DNA of 64,000 nucleotides from Comamonadaceae bacterium PBBC1 (GTDB lineage: Bacteria > Pseudomonadota > Gammaproteobacteria > Burkholderiales > Burkholderiaceae_C), in NCBI GenBank assembly GCA_002256145.1, contig NKIP01000005.1, positions 189,618 to 253,617 on the forward strand. The letters are read 5' to 3'. The notes beneath the pieces are model-generated. The model was not told where the DNA came from, ran no database searches, and worked only from the letters and a program-made list of their open reading frames with translations. Both the position numbers and the translations under genes were made by a program. Of the stretch, positions 35,913 through 45,171 are shown in pieces (the first letter of the stretch is position 1; the number at the start of each line of letters is the position of its first letter).

Positions 35913-36023
35913 TGAATTCCCGGGGGTAGGATAGGGATCAGCACCTAAAAGAGGGTTTAAAATGCGAACGACCGTGCTTTTTTATCAAAAGCAAGGTGTT
36001 TAAAAAGTGGTTTTGGTGCACAA

Positions 36024-36044
36024 TTGACGTTTACGTTACGTCAA
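36024..36044. promoter_or_regulatory. Inverted repeat upstream of etfB (LiuR-like operator candidate)
   Basis: TTGACGT-N7-ACGTCAA, a perfect 7-bp inverted repeat 56 bp upstream of the etfB start. It resembles the ACGT-based sites of MerR-family LiuR regulators of acyl-CoA/branched-chain catabolism, which would suit etf genes; this is inference from memory of that motif. Confidence 0.45.
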
Positions 36045-36099
36045 CGGCGCTGCCGAACTTGAAGGCGCTTGGGTTTTGATTTCAATCGGAGAAACTTTC

Positions 36100-36849
36100 A
36101 TGAAAATTCTTGTTCCCGTCAAGCGGGTGGTGGACTACAACGTCAAGGTCCGTGTCAAGTCCGATGGCTCAGGCGTGGACATCGCCAACGTCAAGATGAG
36201 CATGAACCCCTTTGACGAGATTGCCGTTGAAGAAGCTGTGCGTCTGAAAGAAAAAGGTTTTGCCACCGAAGTGATCGCCGTGTCCTGCGGTGTGGCCCAG
36301 TGCCAAGAAACCCTGCGCACCGCCATGGCCATCGGTGCCGACCGCGGCATTCTGGTGGAGACCACCGAAGAGCTTCAGCCACTGGCTGTGGCCAAGCTGC
36401 TCAAGGCGCTCGTGGACAAAGAGCAACCCGGCCTGATCATCTTGGGCAAACAAGCCATTGACGACGACTGCAACCAAACCGGCCAGATGCTGGCTGCGCT
36501 GGCTGACTTGCCTCAAGCGACTTTTGCCTCCAAAGTCGAAATCGTGGACGGCAAAGCCCAAGTGACCCGCGAGATTGATGGAGGCCTGGAAGTGCTGTCC
36601 ATCAGCCTGCCCGCCGTGGTGACCACCGACCTTCGCCTGAACGAGCCGCGTTACGTGACGCTGCCCAACATCATGAAGGCCAAGAAAAAGCAGCTGGACA
36701 ACTTCAAGCCTGAGGATTTGGGCGTGGATGTGACCCCTCGCATCAAGACTTTGAAAGTGGCCGAGCCCGCCAAGCGCAGCGCCGGCATCAAGGTGCCCGA
36801 TGTCGCCACGCTGGTGGACAAATTGAAAAACGTGGCCAAGGTCATTTAA
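36100..36849 (+). CDS. etfB: Electron transfer flavoprotein subunit beta
   Basis: 249 residues, the standard EtfB length. The start [20 protein letters not shown] at ATG 36100 (after GGAGAAA) is diagnostic. The segment [16 protein letters not shown] and the nucleotide-binding [19 protein letters not shown] follow. It carries AMP and, with EtfA/FAD, takes electrons from acyl-CoA dehydrogenases to the quinone pool via ETF-QO. Followed by etfA after a gap that contains a REP-like pair. Confidence 0.96.
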   Translation: MKILVPVKRVVDYNVKVRVKSDGSGVDIANVKMSMNPFDEIAVEEAVRLKEKGFATEVIAVSCGVAQCQETLRTAMAIGADRGILVETTEELQPLAVAKLLKALVDKEQPGLIILGKQAIDDDCNQTGQMLAALADLPQATFASKVEIVDGKAQVTREIDGGLEVLSISLPAVVTTDLRLNEPRYVTLPNIMKAKKKQLDNFKPEDLGVDVTPRIKTLKVAEPAKRSAGIKVPDVATLVDKLKNVAKVI

Positions 36850-36864
36850 ACAAACCTTCTTTTT

Positions 36865-36933
36865 GCAGGAGCCAGCCCTGCTGGCGATAGCCGGTCGTGG
36901 TCCGCAAGCCATCGCTTGCAGGCAAGCTCCTAC
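36865..36933. repeat. REP-like inverted pair inside etfBA
   Basis: A GCAGGAGC...CCAGCCCTGCTGGCGAT element (about 36865-36888) faces an opposite-strand element of the TTG/CAA class (36910-36933, with one G missing in its core). The pair forms a long hairpin in the etfB-etfA intercistronic region. Confidence 0.85.
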
Positions 36934-36961
36934 AACAACCCGTATCCATCAAGGAACCATC

Positions 36962-37894
36962 ATGACTTCTCTCGTCATTGCAGAACACGACAACGCCTCC
37001 ATCAAAGGCGCCACCCTCAACACCGTGACAGCCGCAGCCGCTTGCGGTGGTGACGTGCATGTGCTGGTGGCTGGCCACAACGCAGGCGCTGCCGCAGCCG
37101 CTGCTGCGCAAATTGCTGGCGTGGCGAAAGTGATCCATGCCGACAGCGAAAGCCTGGCCCACGGCCTGGCCGAAAACGTCGCAGCCCAGGTGCTGGCCAT
37201 TGCGGCCAACTACACCCACATCCTGTTCCCCGCCACTGCGGCTGGTAAAAACGTGGCCCCCCGCGTGGCCGCCAAGCTCGATGTGGCGCAGATCAGCGAT
37301 GTGACCCAAGTCATCTCGGCCGACACCTTCGAGCGCCCCATCTACGCGGGCAACGCCATCGCCACGGTGCAAAGCACCGACGGCACCAAAGTCATCACCG
37401 TGCGCACCACCGGCTTTGACGCCGCAGCCGCCACCGGTGGCAGCGCAGCAGTGGAAAGCGCCGCAGCCCAAGCCGACAGCGGCAAGAGCAGCTTCACACG
37501 CAGCGAAATCGCCAAGAACGACCGCCCCGAACTGACCGCCGCCAAGATCATTGTCTCGGGTGGCCGCGCATTGGGCAGCTCGGAAAAGTTCAACGAAGTG
37601 ATGACGCCCTTGGCCGACAAACTGGGCGCTGCCATCGGTGCCAGCCGCGCAGCAGTCGATGCAGGTTATGCCGCCAACGACCTGCAAGTGGGCCAGACCG
37701 GCAAGATCGTGGCACCCCAGTTGTATGTCGCTTGCGGCATCTCGGGTGCGATCCAGCACTTGGCCGGCATGAAGGACTCCAAGGTGATCGTGGCGATCAA
37801 CAAAGACCCTGAAGCCCCCATTTTCAGCGTGGCCGACTTTGGTCTTGAAGCCGATTTGTTTGCCGCCGTGCCTGAATTGACCAACGCACTGTGA
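36962..37894 (+). CDS. etfA: Electron transfer flavoprotein subunit alpha
   Basis: 310 residues. The N-terminus [20 protein letters not shown] and the C-terminal FAD domain are typical: [49 protein letters not shown] and [20 protein letters not shown]. Binds the FAD of the ETF heterodimer. ATG 36962; the open frame to 36863 runs through the REP pair and is not coding. Confidence 0.96.
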   Translation: MTSLVIAEHDNASIKGATLNTVTAAAACGGDVHVLVAGHNAGAAAAAAAQIAGVAKVIHADSESLAHGLAENVAAQVLAIAANYTHILFPATAAGKNVAPRVAAKLDVAQISDVTQVISADTFERPIYAGNAIATVQSTDGTKVITVRTTGFDAAAATGGSAAVESAAAQADSGKSSFTRSEIAKNDRPELTAAKIIVSGGRALGSSEKFNEVMTPLADKLGAAIGASRAAVDAGYAANDLQVGQTGKIVAPQLYVACGISGAIQHLAGMKDSKVIVAINKDPEAPIFSVADFGLEADLFAAVPELTNAL

Positions 37895-37909
37895 CCCATT
37901 GACCCCTGC

Positions 37910-37938
37910 AAAAAAGGCCTCCGCGAGAGGTCTTTTTT
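37910..37938 (+). terminator. Rho-independent terminator after etfBA
   Basis: A-tract, GGCCTC-CGCGA-GAGGTC stem with one wobble, then a run of six T, 16 bp after the etfA stop and 32 bp before the acyl-CoA dehydrogenase start. Likely partial termination in front of the downstream gene. Confidence 0.75.
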
Positions 37939-37969
37939 GTACCTGAACCCCGACTGACTGGAGACTTTC

Positions 37970-39760
37970 ATGAGCTACATCGCCCCCCTCAAGGACATGC
38001 TTTTCAACATCGAGCATCTGGCCCGCATTGACCAGATCGCGCAGATTCCCGGCTTTGAAGACGCGGGCCTGGAAACCGCTCAAGCCGTGCTCGAGGAGTG
38101 CGCCAAGCTCAACCAGGATGTCATCTCGCCCCTGAACTGGGAAGGCGACAAGAACCCGTCCTTCCACAACGGCAGTGGCGTGACCACCACGCCCGGCTTC
38201 AAAGAGGCTTACCAACAGTACGCCGAAGGCGGCTGGCAAGGCCTGCAGCATCCCGCTGACTTTGGCGGCCAGGGCCTGCCCAAAACCATTGGCGCGGCTT
38301 GCGGCGAAATGCTCAACTCGGCCAACATGGCCTTTGCGCTGTGCCCCTTGCTCACCGACGGTGCGATCGAAGCGTTGCTCACCGCAGGTTCCGATGAACT
38401 CAAAGCCACCTACCTGGAAAAGCTGATTTCCGGCCAGTGGACCGGCACCATGAACCTGACCGAGCCACAAGCCGGCTCAGACCTGGCCGCCGTGCGCACC
38501 CGCGCCGAACCTCAGCCCGATGGCACCTACAAAATCTTTGGCACCAAGATCTACATCACCTACGGTGAGCACGACATGGCCGAAAACATCGTGCACCTGG
38601 TGCTGGCCCGTGTGGTGGGCGCACCCGAAGGCGTCAAAGGCATCAGCCTGTTCGTGGTCCCCAAATTCATGGTCAAGGCCGATGGTTCATTGGGCGATCG
38701 CAACGACGTGCACTGCGTGAGCATTGAGCACAAGATGGGCATCAAGGCCAGTCCCACAGCGGTTTTGCAGTTTGGCGACAACGGCGGCGGTGTGGGTTAT
38801 TTGGTGGGTCAGGAAAACCGTGGCCTCGAATACATGTTCATCATGATGAATGCCGCCCGCTACGCGGTGGGTGTGCAGGGCATTGCGATTGCCGAGCGCT
38901 CTTACCAGCGTGCCGTGCAGTACGCTCGCGACCGGGTGCAAAGCCGCCCGGTGGACGGCAGCTTGCCTGCCGCAGGCCCCATCATTCACCACCCCGATGT
39001 GCGCCGCATGCTGATGACCATGCGCGCCTACACCGAAGGCTGCCGCGCCATGGCGGCCACGGCTGCTGCTGCGTATGACGCTTCGCACCACCACCCTGAT
39101 GCCGAGGTGCGCAAGCAAAACCAGGCTTTTTATGAATTCATGGTGCCGCTGGTCAAGGGCTACAGCACCGAGATGAGCCTGGAAGTCACCAGCCTGGGCG
39201 TGCAGGTGCACGGCGGCATGGGCTTCATCGAGGAAACGGGTGCTGCGCAGTACTACCGCGACGCCAAAATTTTGACGATTTACGAAGGCACCACCGCCAT
39301 CCAGGCCAACGACTTGGTGGGCCGCAAAACCGCCCGTGACGGTGGCCAGACCGCCAAGGCGCTGGCTGGGCAGGTGGCGCAAACCGAAAGCGAATTGGCC
39401 GCTTCTGGCAACGCCGATGCGCAGGCTGTGGCCCGTCGCCTCAAAGCCGCTCGCGAAGCCTTTGTAGACGTGGTCGAGTTTGTGGCGGGCAACACCAAGG
39501 CCCACCCCAACGACGTGTTCGCAGGCAGCGTGCCTTACCTCATGCTGGCGGGTAACCTGATGGCGGGCTGGCAAATGGGCCGCGCCTTGTTGGTGGCCCT
39601 CACACCCGAGGCACAAGCCCAAGACGCCGCCTTCATGGCTGCCAAAGTCACCACCGCGCGGTTCTACGCCGACCACATTCTGTCCAAGGCTCCCGGCATC
39701 CGCGACAGCATTGTCGAAGGCGCAGGCAGCGTGACGGCGATGGCGCTCGACGCGTTCTGA
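37970..39760 (+). CDS. Acyl-CoA dehydrogenase, C-terminally extended (DmdC-like)
   Basis: 596 residues, longer than classical acyl-CoA dehydrogenases (about 390). An N-terminal helix region ([18 protein letters not shown]) is typical of this subfamily. FAD/substrate motifs: [73 protein letters not shown] and [18 protein letters not shown]-terminal domain of about 130 residues follows. It oxidises acyl-CoA (possibly 3-methylmercaptopropionyl-CoA or fatty acyl-CoA) and passes electrons to EtfBA, encoded just upstream. Confidence 0.9.
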   Translation: MSYIAPLKDMLFNIEHLARIDQIAQIPGFEDAGLETAQAVLEECAKLNQDVISPLNWEGDKNPSFHNGSGVTTTPGFKEAYQQYAEGGWQGLQHPADFGGQGLPKTIGAACGEMLNSANMAFALCPLLTDGAIEALLTAGSDELKATYLEKLISGQWTGTMNLTEPQAGSDLAAVRTRAEPQPDGTYKIFGTKIYITYGEHDMAENIVHLVLARVVGAPEGVKGISLFVVPKFMVKADGSLGDRNDVHCVSIEHKMGIKASPTAVLQFGDNGGGVGYLVGQENRGLEYMFIMMNAARYAVGVQGIAIAERSYQRAVQYARDRVQSRPVDGSLPAAGPIIHHPDVRRMLMTMRAYTEGCRAMAATAAAAYDASHHHPDAEVRKQNQAFYEFMVPLVKGYSTEMSLEVTSLGVQVHGGMGFIEETGAAQYYRDAKILTIYEGTTAIQANDLVGRKTARDGGQTAKALAGQVAQTESELAASGNADAQAVARRLKAAREAFVDVVEFVAGNTKAHPNDVFAGSVPYLMLAGNLMAGWQMGRALLVALTPEAQAQDAAFMAAKVTTARFYADHILSKAPGIRDSIVEGAGSVTAMALDAF

Positions 39761-39799
39761 CGTCGTGCCTTTGACCAAGCAGTTGCAAAATTCCAAACC

Positions 39800-40055
39800 A
39801 TCGCCAGCAGGGCTGTCTCCTGCAAAGGAAGCACCACACCGGTTTTCCTCACGCAGGTGGCCGAAAAGAAGCAACTGCCAGTGCCCGGTTTTTTACAGGA
39901 GCTTGCCCTGCAAGCGATGCTGGGCAGGCCGGGGCTTTTGTAGGAGCTTGCCCTGCAAGCGATGCTGGGCAGGCCGGGGTTTTTGTAGGAGCTTGCCCTG
40001 CAAGCGATGCGCTGTGGACCACTCAGGCCCCATCGCCAGCAGTGCTGTCTCCTAC
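39800..40055. repeat. REP-like cluster with 45-bp direct repeats
   Basis: In the 409-bp gap between the acyl-CoA dehydrogenase and nitronate monooxygenase genes: one CAG/CTG-class element on the minus strand (39800-39823), three direct TTG/CAA-class copies with period 45 bp (39895, 39940, 39985), then another minus-strand element (40032-40055). The spacer within the direct repeats (GCTGGGCAGGCCGGGG) is also repeated. Confidence 0.9.
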
Positions 40056-40169
40056 AAAGGGCAAGCACCACACCAGTTTTCCTCATGCAGGGGGCAGACT
40101 TGTCGCCGCGCCGACACCGTTTGATGCCTTTGTTCTCACACAATAGACCGATATTTTTCAGGAGACCTC

Positions 40170-41123
40170 ATGTCCAAGTTGCCCCCGGTTCTGGCGAACC
40201 TGCCATTCCCCGCCATCGCTTCGCCCCTGTTCATCATCAGCAACCCCAAGTTGGTCATCGAGCAGTGCAAGTCCGGCATCGTCGGCTCCATGCCCGCTTT
40301 GAATGCCCGCCCAGCTGCGCAACTCGAAGAGTGGTTGATCGAAATCACCGAAACCCTGGCCGCCTACAACGCCGCCAACCCTGATAAGCCTGCCGCCCCG
40401 TTTGCCATCAACCAAATCGTGCACAAGAGCAACGACCGCCTCGAGCACGACATGGCCATGTGCGTGAAGTACAAGGTGCCGATCATCATCACCTCGCTGG
40501 GTGCGCGTGAAGAGATCAACGCTGCTGCGCACAGCTACGGCGGCGTGGTGCTGCACGACATCATCAACAACAAGCACGCACACAAAGCCATCGAGAAGGG
40601 CGCAGACGGCCTGATCGCCGTCGCTGCAGGGGCCGGAGGCCACGCGGGCGTCAAAAGCCCGTTCGCCTTGATTCAGGAAATTCGTCAGTGGTTCGACGGC
40701 CCGGTCGCTTTGTCGGGCTCGATTGCCACGGGCGACGCCATCTTGGCCGCGCAAGCCATGGGCGCAGATTTTGCCTACATCGGCTCGGCCTTCATTGCCA
40801 CGCACGAAGCGCGTGCGGCCGAAGACTACAAACAAGCCATTGTGGACAGCAACTCCGACGACATCGTCTACAGCAACCTGTTCACAGGCGTGCACGGCAA
40901 CTACCTGGCCCCTTCGATTCGTGCAGCCGGCCTGGACCCCGAAAACCTGCCCGAGTCTGACCCCAGCAAGATGAATTTTGGCGGTGACGCCAAAAAGGCC
41001 TGGAAAGACATCTGGGGCTGCGGTCAAGGCATTGGTGCCATTCAGGCCGTGCAAAGCACGGCCGATCTGGTGGCCCAGTTCAAGGCGCAGTACCAAGCCG
41101 CACGCGCACGCTTGGCGCTCTGA
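40170..41123 (+). CDS. Nitronate monooxygenase family protein
   Basis: 317 residues, FMN-dependent TIM barrel. Oxidises alkyl nitronates, or acts as a related flavin enzyme. Motifs: LPFPAIASPLFIISNPKLV, AVAAGAGGHAG (phosphate-binding glycines), ALSGSIATGDAILAAQAMGA and YIGSAFIATHEA. ATG 40170 follows CAGGAGAC. REP-like elements lie upstream; the acyltransferase gene follows closely. Confidence 0.9.
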   Translation: MSKLPPVLANLPFPAIASPLFIISNPKLVIEQCKSGIVGSMPALNARPAAQLEEWLIEITETLAAYNAANPDKPAAPFAINQIVHKSNDRLEHDMAMCVKYKVPIIITSLGAREEINAAAHSYGGVVLHDIINNKHAHKAIEKGADGLIAVAAGAGGHAGVKSPFALIQEIRQWFDGPVALSGSIATGDAILAAQAMGADFAYIGSAFIATHEARAAEDYKQAIVDSNSDDIVYSNLFTGVHGNYLAPSIRAAGLDPENLPESDPSKMNFGGDAKKAWKDIWGCGQGIGAIQAVQSTADLVAQFKAQYQAARARLAL

Positions 41124-41146
41124 TGGCCCCGGTGCAAGGCTGAGCT

Positions 41147-42385
41147 TTGCCATACGCCCAAACCCACGCGGTGTTCAGCACCGCAGCTCAGCGCCCTACG
41201 GGGCGCTCTTTTTTGATCGACACGTTCAAGGCCGTCGGTTGCCTCTTGATCGTTTTGCACCATATGGCTTTTTATGGCCCCATGTCGGACGTGGTGGCCC
41301 GTGCTTGGCCTGCGCTGGTGAGTTGGCTTTATGACCATGGCCGCTTGGCCGTGCAGTTGTTTTTGGTGTGTGCGGGATTTTTGACGGCCGGCAGTTTAGC
41401 GCGGCTGGAGTCACTGGCTTTGGCCGTGGCTTTGAGGCTGGTGGTGCAACGCTATTTGCGCTTGGCCATACCGTTGCTGGCAGCTTTCAGTTTCACGGTG
41501 CTGGTCACTGAATGGGTGCGACCTGAATTCCAGCATGCCAGTTTGTCAGCCACTCCGACATGGGGGCAGGCCTTGGCACACCTTGCACTGTTACAGCATG
41601 TGCTGAACATGGAGTCATTGTCGGCGGGCATTTGGTATGTGGCCATTGACTTTCAGTTGTACGCCATGACCTTGCTCAGTGTGGTCGCCCTGAAGTTTTG
41701 GCCTCTGGCGAGGGGTACGCTTTCGCTGCATGACTTGCGCAGGACCTTGTGGTTGGGCTTGACCTGTGCGTCGTGGTGGTGGTGGAACCTGCATACCGGT
41801 TTGGACGATCATGGGCTGTACTTTTTTGGCTCCTATGGTCTTGGTTTGCTGGCTTGGGAGGCTAGGCAGTCTCTTCATCGCGCTCGGCCTCAGACCGATT
41901 CACAAGTCCCTGCACACGTTCAGCACGGGATCATCTGGGTTGTATTTTTGGCCGTGGGGGCAGTTGCCTGGGTTCTGGGGCCGCGCTTACGGATGGCGCT
42001 AGCCTTTGCGGTAGCCGCTGTGCTGATGGCTGCACCTGCGGCCAGTTGGACCTGCGAAACGCTTCACGAGGTGTCGGGTGTCAGGCTTGGACTGGCCATG
42101 CTGCGCCGCGCTGTGGTGTGGCTGTCTACCGTGTCTTATTCGGTTTTTTTGATCCATTTTGGCGTCAGTTTGGCCGTCAGTGCAGGGGTAACGATTCTGT
42201 GGCCTGGTGTGTTGTGGGCCAATTCTCTGGGCATGTTGACATCACTGACCTTGTCCTTGTTCATGGGAGCCGTACTGCATCACGGAGTCGAGCGCCCAGC
42301 ACCCACTTGGGGGCGATGGTGGTTGTGGGCCGGTATTTTCATCGCCAGCGTGGCGTTTGCCATGCAATGGAGTCAAGCTTTTTGA
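41147..42385 (+). CDS. Acyltransferase family 3 membrane protein
   Basis: 412 residues, about ten transmembrane helices. The N-terminal FLIDTFKAVGCLLIVLHHMA with a histidine pair is the signature of acyltransferase-3/OafA-type enzymes, which O-acylate cell-surface sugars or lipids. There is no in-frame ATG before the first helix; TTG 41147 (with AAGG box) or GTG 41171 must be the start. Codon use is ordinary. It starts 23 bp after the nitronate monooxygenase stop. Confidence 0.78.
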   Translation: MPYAQTHAVFSTAAQRPTGRSFLIDTFKAVGCLLIVLHHMAFYGPMSDVVARAWPALVSWLYDHGRLAVQLFLVCAGFLTAGSLARLESLALAVALRLVVQRYLRLAIPLLAAFSFTVLVTEWVRPEFQHASLSATPTWGQALAHLALLQHVLNMESLSAGIWYVAIDFQLYAMTLLSVVALKFWPLARGTLSLHDLRRTLWLGLTCASWWWWNLHTGLDDHGLYFFGSYGLGLLAWEARQSLHRARPQTDSQVPAHVQHGIIWVVFLAVGAVAWVLGPRLRMALAFAVAAVLMAAPAASWTCETLHEVSGVRLGLAMLRRAVVWLSTVSYSVFLIHFGVSLAVSAGVTILWPGVLWANSLGMLTSLTLSLFMGAVLHHGVERPAPTWGRWWLWAGIFIASVAFAMQWSQAF

Positions 42386-42472
42386 TGCGACATCGCTTGT
42401 CGATCCGATTAATGTGTCTGGCAGGCGCTAACCCTATCTAGCGATAGGCCTTCGTAGACCCCAACCGTCGCC

Positions 42473-42548
42473 ATCGCCAGCAGGGCTGGCTCCTACAGTG
42501 ACCCCATTGAGCGATGCTGTCTTTGCAGGAGCTTGCCCTGCAAGCGAT
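42473..42548. repeat. REP-like inverted pair
   Basis: Minus-strand CAG/CTG-class element (42473-42496) and plus-strand TTG/CAA-class element (42525-42548) in the gap between the acyltransferase and cphA stop codons. The two genes are convergent, so the pair may also act as a terminator. Confidence 0.88.
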
Positions 42549-42563
42549 AGACCTTTCATGCGA

Positions 42564-45140
42564 TCAACTGGCCGTGCTGGCTTTGACTTTTTCGGTGATG
42601 TAGGCCAAAGCCTCTTCCACTTGGTCGATCAGGATCAGGCACAGGTCGCCGGGTGACAGGCGGGCCAAGGCGATGTCGATGGCGTTGAACTCCCCCTGAA
42701 TGTCTTGCACATGGGTGGTGCGCAGTGCACCTTGCAAACCCTCGCGCAGCAAGCCCAGCACCTCGCCGTCTTCGCGGCCACGCTGGCAGGCGTCTTGGTA
42801 CAGCAACACATCGTCAAAGGCTTTGCCCAGAATTTGCGTCTGGTCCCGGATGTCCTGGTCGCGCCGGTCGCCAGCGCCGCTGATCACCACCACCCGTTTT
42901 TTGGCAGGCATGTTGTCTACCGCCTGAACCAAGGCCGCGATGGCGTCGGGGTTGTGGCCGTAATCGGCAATCAGGGTCGCGCCTTTGTAGTCGAACACGT
43001 TAAAGCGCCCGGGCACACCCTGAATGTCGCTGATGAAGGTGGCCAGGCCTTGTGCAATCGCATCCCAATGCACGTTCACGGCCCAGGCCGCACCCACCGA
43101 GGCCAGCACGTTTTCGGTCTGAAATCCGATTTGGCCCTGTCGGGTCAAGGGCACTTCGCTCAGCGGGATGCGGAAGACCTGTTTGCCTTTTTGGGCCACG
43201 ATGGCGCCGTCTTCCACATAGACCACGCGTTTGCCCTGCGCCCGGTGTGTGGCCAACACGGGGTGGTTGGCATCGAGCGCAAAAAACGTCACATCGCCCG
43301 GGCAGTGCCGCGCCATGGCCACCACGGCCGGGTCGTTGGCATTGAGCACGGCCATGCCGCTTTGGGCCACGTTCAGCACAATCACGCGCTTGAGCACCAA
43401 CAGGTCTTCGAGTGTGGTGATGTAGTTCAGGCCCAAATGGTCACCTGCCCCCAAGTTGGTCACGATGGCCACTTGGCAACGGTCAAAAGCCAGGCCTTCA
43501 CGCAGCAGACCGCCGCGTGCGGTTTCGAACACGGCCGCATCCACATCGGGGTGCATGAGCACGTTGCGGGCACTGCGGGGGCCGCTGCAGTCACCCGAAT
43601 CGGTCTGGCGGCCATTGACGTACACACCGTCGGTGTTGGTCATGCCCACACGCAGGCCCTGGGCCTTGAGCAGGTGGGCGGTCAGGCGCACGGTGGTGGT
43701 TTTGCCGTTGGTGCCGGTCACGGCAATCACGGGCACACGGCCATTGCCGCCGTCTGGAAACATGTGGTCAATGACCGCGTTGCCCACGTCCCGGCCTTTG
43801 CCAAACGAGGGGCTGATGTGCATGCGCAAACCCGGCGCAGCGTTGACCTCGACAATGCCGCCGTTTTGCTCTTCGAGTGGGCGCGACACCGACTCGCACA
43901 CCACATCGACGCCGCAAATGTCCACGCCCACCATTTGGGCCGCTGCCACCACGCGCGCGGCCACCTCGGGGTGCACGTCGTCGGTCACATCGGTGGCGGT
44001 GCCGCCGGTCGACAAGTTGGCGTTGTTGCGCAAAATCACGCGGCGGCCCTTGGCAGGCACCGATTCGGGTTCGAGGTCTTGCGCCCGCAGGCGGCCAATG
44101 GCGATGTCATCAAAACGAATCTTGGTCAAAGAGGTCGAATGACCATCACCCCGGCGCGGGTCGGCGTTGACCTGGTCCACCAGCTGACGCACGGTGTGCT
44201 TGCCGTCGCCCACCACCAAGGGCGGTTCACGCCGGGCTGCGGCCACGAGTTTGTTGCCCACCACCAGCAGGCGGTAGTCGTGACCGGGTAAAAACTTTTC
44301 CACCATCACCGTGCCGTAACGCTCGGCCGTCGCGTAGGCGTTGTCAAAGGCGGCACGTTCGGTGATGTTGACCGAAACGCCCTTGCCCTGGTTGCCGTCT
44401 TGGGGCTTAACGACCACAGGCAAGCCCACTTCCAGGGCAATCGCCCAGGCTTCGTCCACGGTCTTGGCCGGGCGGCCCATGGGCACGGGCACACCGGCAG
44501 CGTGCAAGAGGCTCTTGGTCAGGTCTTTGTCTTGTGCAATTGATTCGGCAATCGCGCTGGTGGTGTCGGTTTCAGCGGCTTGGATGCGCCGCTGCTGGGC
44601 CCCCCAACCAAACTGCACCAAGCTGCCGTCGGTCAGGCGGCGAATGGGAATGCCACGGGCCACGGCCGCGTCCACGATGGACCCGGTGGATGGCCCCAGG
44701 CGCACGTCTTCATCGAGTTCGTGCAACTGCGCGATGGCGCCTTCCAGGTCAAAACCAAGGCCTTGGATGGCCGCTTGGCACAGCTGATCGGCCAGCTTCA
44801 GGGCCAAGCGGCCCACGGCCTCTTCGGTGTACTGAATGACCACCTGAAACACCCCGGGCTCTTCGGTGGGGGTGGTGCGGCTGAAAGACACGGGGCAGCC
44901 CGCATGCGCTTGCAGCCCCAGGGTGACCTTTTCCAGGGCGTGTGCCAAGGTCACAGCTTCACCGGGACGCTGACCGTCAAAGGGGCCCACTTCGGGAAAG
45001 ATGCGTCGCAACTGTTGTTCGACGGGGTGCTGGGCAGACAAGCCATGCACGTCGGGCGAGCAGCTGACGATGGCTTCAATGGCGGTGTGGCGGCTCCACA
45101 AGTTGGGGCCACGCAAAGCACGAATACGGGAGACTTGCAT
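42564..45140 (-). CDS. cphA: Cyanophycin synthetase
   Basis: 858 residues, full-length. It polymerises L-Asp and L-Arg into cyanophycin (multi-L-arginyl-poly-L-aspartate). The N-terminal domain starts QVSRIRALRGPNLWSRHT. The ATP-grasp domain (about 220-470) includes KPQDGNQGKGVSVNI, VMVEKFLPGHDYRLLVV and GIVEVNAAPGLRMH. The Mur-ligase-like domain has an intact P-loop, AVTGTNGKTTTVRL (about residue 475-485), and later ADYGHNPDAI. RBS AGGA upstream of ATG 45140. It follows cphA' by 31 bp on the same strand. Confidence 0.95.
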   Translation of the reverse strand: MQVSRIRALRGPNLWSRHTAIEAIVSCSPDVHGLSAQHPVEQQLRRIFPEVGPFDGQRPGEAVTLAHALEKVTLGLQAHAGCPVSFSRTTPTEEPGVFQVVIQYTEEAVGRLALKLADQLCQAAIQGLGFDLEGAIAQLHELDEDVRLGPSTGSIVDAAVARGIPIRRLTDGSLVQFGWGAQQRRIQAAETDTTSAIAESIAQDKDLTKSLLHAAGVPVPMGRPAKTVDEAWAIALEVGLPVVVKPQDGNQGKGVSVNITERAAFDNAYATAERYGTVMVEKFLPGHDYRLLVVGNKLVAAARREPPLVVGDGKHTVRQLVDQVNADPRRGDGHSTSLTKIRFDDIAIGRLRAQDLEPESVPAKGRRVILRNNANLSTGGTATDVTDDVHPEVAARVVAAAQMVGVDICGVDVVCESVSRPLEEQNGGIVEVNAAPGLRMHISPSFGKGRDVGNAVIDHMFPDGGNGRVPVIAVTGTNGKTTTVRLTAHLLKAQGLRVGMTNTDGVYVNGRQTDSGDCSGPRSARNVLMHPDVDAAVFETARGGLLREGLAFDRCQVAIVTNLGAGDHLGLNYITTLEDLLVLKRVIVLNVAQSGMAVLNANDPAVVAMARHCPGDVTFFALDANHPVLATHRAQGKRVVYVEDGAIVAQKGKQVFRIPLSEVPLTRQGQIGFQTENVLASVGAAWAVNVHWDAIAQGLATFISDIQGVPGRFNVFDYKGATLIADYGHNPDAIAALVQAVDNMPAKKRVVVISGAGDRRDQDIRDQTQILGKAFDDVLLYQDACQRGREDGEVLGLLREGLQGALRTTHVQDIQGEFNAIDIALARLSPGDLCLILIDQVEEALAYITEKVKASTAS

Positions 45141-45171
45141 GAACTGTTTTTCCTGGGGTTCGTTCGCGGCT

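Noticed and set aside
36842..38470. 542-codon minus-strand open frame over etfA and the acyl-CoA dehydrogenase
   Set aside because: Antisense shadow of two clearly conserved genes and spans their terminator and gap.
42705..44291. 528-codon open frame opposite cphA
   Set aside because: It is the antisense shadow of a fully conserved, GC-rich cphA; its translation is rich in His/Gly/Val and shows no domain.
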